Below are positions 5,530 to 9,031 of a stretch of DNA of 9,031 bases, piece after piece. The DNA comes from Solirubrobacterales bacterium. GTDB taxonomy: Bacteria > Actinomycetota > Thermoleophilia > Solirubrobacterales > Solirubrobacteraceae. The notes beneath the pieces are model-generated. The model ran no database searches and had not been told where the DNA came from. It saw only the letters and a list, made by a program, of their open reading frames with translations. The DNA lies in contig PLBZ01000065.1 of the NCBI GenBank assembly GCA_003134675.1, positions 329 through 9,359 on the forward strand, in the 5' to 3' direction. Within the stretch, counting starts at the first letter, position 1. The number at the start of each line of letters is the position of its first letter. Position numbers and translations under genes: made by a program.

Positions 5530-7058
5530 TGAGCTCCCCGCCCAAGCTCGTCCTCTGCGTGATCGACGCGATGGCGCCGGTGATGCTCGAGCGCGCGGTC
5601 GCCACCGGCGTCGCGCCGATGCTCGCGACGCTGATGCAGCGCGGGCGCTACATCCCGGACTGCGTCGCCGCGTTTCCCTCCGTCACTCCCGTCTGTGCTG
5701 CCTCGATCGTCACCGGCGTGGCCCAGGACGAGCACCTGATTCCGGGCATGAATTGGTTTCATCGCGAGGAGTACCGCTACATCGAGTACGGCTCGAGCTT
5801 TCGCGCTGCCCAGCGCTTCGGGATCGCACGCCAGCTGACCGACACGGTCTACAACATGAACCGTGCCCACCTCTCGCCGGACACGCCGACCGTGTTCGAG
5901 GCGCTCGACGACGCGGACGTGCGCACGGCCGGGACCACCTATCTGATGTATCGTGGCCGCCACCGCCACGAGCCCCAGCGCGACACAGCCCTGACACGTT
6001 TCGCCTCGCGCTTGATGCGCCATCCGGTGCTGGGTCCGCGCGAGCTGTTCTACGCTGACATCTTCGCCTCGCGTCCCACCGGCTGCCGCTCCGCGCTCGG
6101 CATGCCTGGAGTGCGCGACCGTCACTCCGGCTGCGTCTCGGCCTACATGGTCGAACATGATCTGTTCGATTTCTTGCTGCTCTCGCTGCCCGACAACGAT
6201 TGGCACTCGCACAAGCACGGGCCTGAGGCACAGCTGCGCTCGATCGCCCAGGCCGACCTCCAACTCGCCCGCGTCTTCAACGCCGGCGGTGGCGTCGATC
6301 GGTTCCTGGCAGAGCACGCGGTGATCGTGATGGCCGACCACTCCCAGGCATCCGTCCAAAGCACGATCTCCCTCCAGCACGATCTCGCCGAGCTCGGCGT
6401 ATTGAGTCCCAGGGGGGGTACGAAGGGCGCGCACGATGAGGGGGAGGGTGGGGCTCATATCGCTGTCTGCCCCTCCCAGCGCGGTGCGATGGTGTACGCG
6501 TTGCACGAGGCCGAGCGTGATGCGATGCGTGCCTCGGTGGTTACCCGTGCGCTGGGGATCGAGGGGGTGGACCTGGTCGCCTGGCTCGCGTATGACGCGC
6601 ACGACGAGCCCTCCGAGGGTGTGGTCTGGAGCCCCGATCGCGGCGAGCTACGCTTTGCGCCGGGCGGCGAGGTGCGCGACGCGCGCGGCGAGGGGTGGAA
6701 CATAGAGGGTGAGCTCGCGGCGCTTGGAGCGCGCATCGAGGACGGCCTGCTGGTCGCCCCGGACTACCCCGACGCGCTCGCCCGCGTCTGGTCGGCGCTC
6801 ACGTGCCCGACCTCGGGTGAGGTCCTGCTGAGCGCTGCCCCCGGCTATGAGTTCCTCGATTGGGGGGGTGCCGCCCACGTTGGCGGCGGCAGCCACGGTT
6901 CGCTGCATGCCTCTGACTCGCTCGGCGCACTCGTGACGTGCGGAGTCGAGCTTCCGCAGCAGGAGCCTGTCCAGTGGGCTATCCGCGACATTGCCCCGCT
7001 CGTGCTGAATCATTTCGGCGTAGCGGCAGACGGCACCGCCGCGATCGCGTCTACCTGA
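5529..7058 (+). CDS. Alkaline-phosphatase-superfamily phosphodiesterase / nucleotide pyrophosphatase
   Basis: A 509-aa enzyme of the type I phosphodiesterase/nucleotide pyrophosphatase family (two-zinc hydrolase). Candidate active-site residues in order: Asp13 in LVLCVIDAM, nucleophile Thr53 in FPSVTPVCAASIVTG (49-63), Asp222 and His226 in LPDNDWHSHKHGP (220-232), Asp270-His271 in VIVMADHSQ, and His456 in GGSHGSLHASDSLGAL. The ligand set is therefore complete. There is no signal peptide or membrane helix, so it looks cytoplasmic unless exported otherwise; many relatives are secreted. The GTG start at 5529 overlaps the upstream TAG by one base (TAGTG), indicating translational coupling with the DUF4126-like protein. 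The region between His271 and His456 (about 290-445) is longer and more variable than the core. Substrate is unknown: nucleotide, phospholipid head group or glycan phosphodiesters are all possible. Confidence 0.85.
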   Translation: MSSPPKLVLCVIDAMAPVMLERAVATGVAPMLATLMQRGRYIPDCVAAFPSVTPVCAASIVTGVAQDEHLIPGMNWFHREEYRYIEYGSSFRAAQRFGIARQLTDTVYNMNRAHLSPDTPTVFEALDDADVRTAGTTYLMYRGRHRHEPQRDTALTRFASRLMRHPVLGPRELFYADIFASRPTGCRSALGMPGVRDRHSGCVSAYMVEHDLFDFLLLSLPDNDWHSHKHGPEAQLRSIAQADLQLARVFNAGGGVDRFLAEHAVIVMADHSQASVQSTISLQHDLAELGVLSPRGGTKGAHDEGEGGAHIAVCPSQRGAMVYALHEAERDAMRASVVTRALGIEGVDLVAWLAYDAHDEPSEGVVWSPDRGELRFAPGGEVRDARGEGWNIEGELAALGARIEDGLLVAPDYPDALARVWSALTCPTSGEVLLSAAPGYEFLDWGGAAHVGGGSHGSLHASDSLGALVTCGVELPQQEPVQWAIRDIAPLVLNHFGVAADGTAAIAST

Positions 7059-7078
7059 CGATTTTGAAGCTGAGCTTC

Positions 7079-7088
7079 GAGCATGCTC
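7079..7088. repeat. 10-bp perfect palindrome in the promoter region of the GT-C gene
   Basis: GAGCATGCTC is a perfect palindrome four bases upstream of the TACCCT box, in the expected -35/-10 spacer. A second imperfect inverted repeat (TTGAAGC / GCTTCGA, 7064-7079) adjoins it. The pair could be an operator for a repressor, or a weak terminator structure for the upstream phosphodiesterase gene. No T tract follows. Confidence 0.3.
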
Positions 7089-7092
7089 ACGT

Positions 7093-7098
7093 TACCCT
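7093..7098 (+). promoter_or_regulatory. Putative -10 box (TACCCT), leaderless start of the GT-C gene
   Basis: TACCCT is followed by exactly 6 nt and the GTG at 7105, so transcription should begin at or next to the start codon. There is no Shine-Dalgarno at usable spacing, and the protein begins with a well-formed signal sequence from this GTG. The box lies in the 46-bp gap after the phosphodiesterase gene, giving the GT-C gene its own promoter. No good -35 is apparent. Confidence 0.45.
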
Positions 7099-7104
7099 CG
7101 CGGG

Positions 7105-8892
7105 GTGCGGTGCTCCCTGACATTCATCGCGTGTGCGCTTGCCTGCGTGCTGCCCGTAACGTCACACGCGGCGAGCGGCGCTCTCGGTAGCGCTCCGCGA
7201 CCCGCGCAGCTGACAGCGTCCGGGCGCAGCAACACGGCCGCCGTGTCCTCCTCCTCGGCTCAGTCGACGAACTCGGATGCGCCGATTCCCGTGACGCCAT
7301 CGGACACGCCTCCGGCCGGACGCCGGCTGTCGGCCAATCAGGTTCTCGCAATCGCCCAACGCCTGCCGAAGATAAAAAAGGTGCGCGCGAAATACCCCGG
7401 CTCCTACGGGGGCGCCTACCTAAAGATGCCGTTTCACTGGCAGGTCAGCTACTTCTCCAAGAACGGCAGGAAGGAGATCGGGCAAGTCATCATCGACGAC
7501 CTCTCCGGGCGGGTGCTCGAACAGTGGACCGGCTTCCAAATCGCCTGGACGATGGCGCGCGGCTATCCCGGCGCGTTCGGGCGGCACGTAAACGCGCTTT
7601 ACGTCTGGCTGCCCCTCTGTCTCTTGTTTTTGCTGCCGTTCGTCGACTGGCGCAGGCCCTTCTCGCTGCTGCACCTCGACCTGCTCGTGCTGCTGTCGTT
7701 TTCGGTCTCGCTCGCGTTCTTCAACCACGGGCACATCTACGCTTCGGTGCCGCTCACCTATCCGCCGCTGCTCTACTTGCTCGCGCGGATGCTCGCCCTC
7801 ATGCGCCGCCGATCCTCCTCCTCTCCCCTGCGGCTGCTCGTCCCTGCCCCGTGGCTGGCCCTCGGGGTGGTTTTTCTCCTCGGCTTTCGCATCGCACTCA
7901 ACGTCACCGATGCAAACGTGATCGACGTCGGCTACGCCGGGGTGATCGGAGCTCAGCGGATCGTCCACTCAAAGCCGCTCTACGGCCACTATCCGGCGGA
8001 CAACGAACACGGTGACACCTACGGCCCCGTCAACTACGAGTCCTACGTTCCGTTCGAGCAGATCTTCGGCTGGAGCGGGACCTGGGACGATCTGCCGGCC
8101 GCTCACGCCGCCGCGGTTGTGTTTGATCTGCTCGCGGTCGCGCTGATGTTCCTGCTCGGCCGTCGTATCCGCGGACCGACACTGGGCATTGCCCTCGCCT
8201 ACGCCTGGGTCTCCTATCCCTTCACGCTGTTCGCGCTAGCAAGCGACTCCAACGACACGCTCGTGGCCGTGCTCATCCTCGCGGCGCTTCTCTTCGCCAA
8301 CTCGGCGCCAGCCCGGGGAGCGTTCGCAGCGCTGGCCGGGTTGAGCAAGTTCGCGCCTCTCGCGCTCGCGCCGTTGCTGGCAACTCACGGCCTGCGGGAT
8401 ATGGCGTCCCCCCACCGTTCGCGCGCATTCGCGCTGTTCACGCTCGCCTTCGTTGGCGTCGCCGCGCTGGTGTCGGTCCCTGCGCTCACTCACGATTCCC
8501 TTCAGGCGATCTACAGGCGCACGATCGCCTACCAGGCCAACCGCGGCTCGCCGTTCTCGATCTGGGGTCTCTACGGTCTGCACGGGCTCCAGCGGGTGGT
8601 GCAATTCGCCGCCGTCGCACTCGCCCTGACACTGGCGGTCCTCCCGCGCCGCGCCGATCTCGCTGGCCTGGCGGCAGCCTGTGCCGCGGTGATCATCGCC
8701 ACCCAGCTCGGGGTCGAACACTGGTTCTACCTCTACATTCCCTGGTTCTTCCCACTGGTGATGCTCGCCCTACTCGGGCGTGTCGGCGGCCCCGCTCTGA
8801 AAGATCCGGTGCCTAGGCAGGCCGGGGCATCAGCACCTGCTCAATGGAGTCCGCGCGCAAGCGGGCCGAGCAGCGGATCAGCACTCCCATGA
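7105..8892 (+). CDS. GT-C (GT87/DUF2029-like) membrane glycosyltransferase with N-terminal PepSY-like domain
   Basis: A 595-aa envelope protein. Residues 1-22 are a signal sequence (possible cleavage after SHA), 23-73 a Ser/Ala/Thr/Pro linker, and 75-145 a PepSY-like domain (VLAIAQRLPKI, WQVSYFSKNGR, VIIDDLSGRVLEQWTGFQ). About ten membrane helices follow between 165 and 560. The loop after the helix at 248-266 holds NVTDANVIDVGYAGVIGAQRI; Asp269 or Asp274 is the likely catalytic residue of a GT-C enzyme using a polyprenyl-phosphate sugar donor. YGHYPADNEHGDTYGPVNY (293-311) and WSGTWDDLPAAH (323-334) look conserved in actinobacterial homologues as I recall them. Conserved sequence ends near residue 562; the last 33 residues are low complexity and partly antisense to the convergent gene. 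Acceptor and sugar are unknown. GtrA at 1160 could act on similar carriers, but no direct link is shown. Confidence 0.82.
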   Translation: MRCSLTFIACALACVLPVTSHAASGALGSAPRPAQLTASGRSNTAAVSSSSAQSTNSDAPIPVTPSDTPPAGRRLSANQVLAIAQRLPKIKKVRAKYPGSYGGAYLKMPFHWQVSYFSKNGRKEIGQVIIDDLSGRVLEQWTGFQIAWTMARGYPGAFGRHVNALYVWLPLCLLFLLPFVDWRRPFSLLHLDLLVLLSFSVSLAFFNHGHIYASVPLTYPPLLYLLARMLALMRRRSSSSPLRLLVPAPWLALGVVFLLGFRIALNVTDANVIDVGYAGVIGAQRIVHSKPLYGHYPADNEHGDTYGPVNYESYVPFEQIFGWSGTWDDLPAAHAAAVVFDLLAVALMFLLGRRIRGPTLGIALAYAWVSYPFTLFALASDSNDTLVAVLILAALLFANSAPARGAFAALAGLSKFAPLALAPLLATHGLRDMASPHRSRAFALFTLAFVGVAALVSVPALTHDSLQAIYRRTIAYQANRGSPFSIWGLYGLHGLQRVVQFAAVALALTLAVLPRRADLAGLAAACAAVIIATQLGVEHWFYLYIPWFFPLVMLALLGRVGGPALKDPVPRQAGASAPAQWSPRASGPSSGSALP

Positions 8893-9031
8893 GCCATGGG
8901 TCCTCCTCGGAGGTTTCAAAGCGCACGGGCATCTGCGTGAGCAGCGACTCGATCGCCTGCTCGCGCTTCACGCCGATCACGCCGCCGCGCGGGCCGGTCA
9001 TGCCGACGTCGGTGATGTAGGCGGTGGCGCC
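8813..9031 (-). CDS. YmdB-family (TIGR00282) metallophosphoesterase, C-terminal part, cut by right edge
   Basis: The frame is open from the window edge to a TAG at 8815-8813 and gives the last 72 residues. It begins GATAYITDVGMTGPRGG and continues VIGVKREQAIESLLTQMPVRFE, then a MGVLIRCSARLRADSIEQVL segment. This matches the C-terminus of YmdB-type calcineurin-like phosphoesterases as I know them, which hydrolyse 2',3'-cyclic AMP and related compounds; in Bacillus YmdB affects biofilm and motility decisions. The metal-binding N-terminal motifs lie outside the window, so activity cannot be judged. In many bacteria the gene follows rny (RNase Y); upstream sequence to the right would show this. 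Its last 80 bases overlap the 3' end of the convergent GT-C gene. Confidence 0.85.
   Translation of the reverse strand, partial: GATAYITDVGMTGPRGGVIGVKREQAIESLLTQMPVRFETSEEDPWLMGVLIRCSARLRADSIEQVLMPRPA

Noticed and set aside
5526..6602. Long minus-strand open frame (358 codons) under the phosphodiesterase gene
   Set aside because: Antisense shadow; the plus strand carries all metal ligands of the phosphodiesterase, and this frame shows no motif or ribosome binding site.
7420..7968. Minus-strand frame under the GT-C gene (and a similar one at 8236-8721)
   Set aside because: Charged, Gln/Glu/Arg-rich shadow of membrane-helix codons, a common artefact opposite hydrophobic proteins.
1..9031. 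Search for CRISPR arrays, tRNAs, insertion sequences, attachment sites or a defence island
   Set aside because: No regularly spaced repeats, tRNA-like cloverleaf, transposase or integrase motifs, or terminal inverted repeats were seen by eye. Gene content and base composition look like ordinary chromosome.

Overview
The window is high-GC bacterial DNA that looks chromosomal. Codon use, the mix of leaderless and leadered starts, and several protein families point to an actinomycete, most likely class Thermoleophilia (Solirubrobacterales-like). The families behind that guess are a GT-C membrane protein with a PepSY-like N-terminus, a lipoprotein with a GYDCSG hydrolase motif, a BFN-domain protein and a DUF4126-like membrane protein. 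The assignment is inferred from recalled protein families; there is no rRNA or other marker gene here. I see no tRNA, CRISPR array, transposase, phage gene or other clear mobile element.

Layout. At the left edge, minus-strand genes encode a small membrane protein (61-252) and a secreted lipoprotein with an NlpC/P60-like domain (271-1086); a further minus-strand gene may start at about position 28. A 73-bp divergent promoter region separates the lipoprotein from a GtrA-type four-helix membrane protein (1160-1585, +). Next is a bifunctional-nuclease-domain protein (1718-2209, +) with its own sigma70-like promoter. A perfect 8-bp hairpin (2267-2288) lies in the convergent gap before D-alanine--D-alanine ligase (2310-3284, -). 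That gene follows, in the same minus-strand unit, a fold-type I PLP aminotransferase (3343-4815, -).

A divergent plus-strand unit begins at 4897. It holds a DUF4126-like membrane protein and a nucleotide pyrophosphatase/phosphodiesterase-family enzyme whose start overlaps the previous stop by one base. A second promoter then drives a GT-C/GT87-like membrane glycosyltransferase (7105-8892). Its last 80 bases overlap, tail to tail, the C-terminal end of a YmdB-family (TIGR00282) metallophosphoesterase that enters from the right edge on the minus strand.

How the genes fit together. Much of the window concerns the cell envelope: peptidoglycan precursor synthesis (Ddl), a probable cell-wall or surface cysteine hydrolase, lipid-linked sugar handling (GtrA, GT-C) and several membrane proteins. 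The two phosphodiesterase families (NPP-like and YmdB) are unrelated folds. I find no self-evidently new defence or mobile system. The observations most worth checking are the convergent coding overlap at 8813-8892, a repeated leaderless-type promoter arrangement (TANNNT followed 6-7 nt later by a start codon), and the PepSY-like/GT-C fusion.
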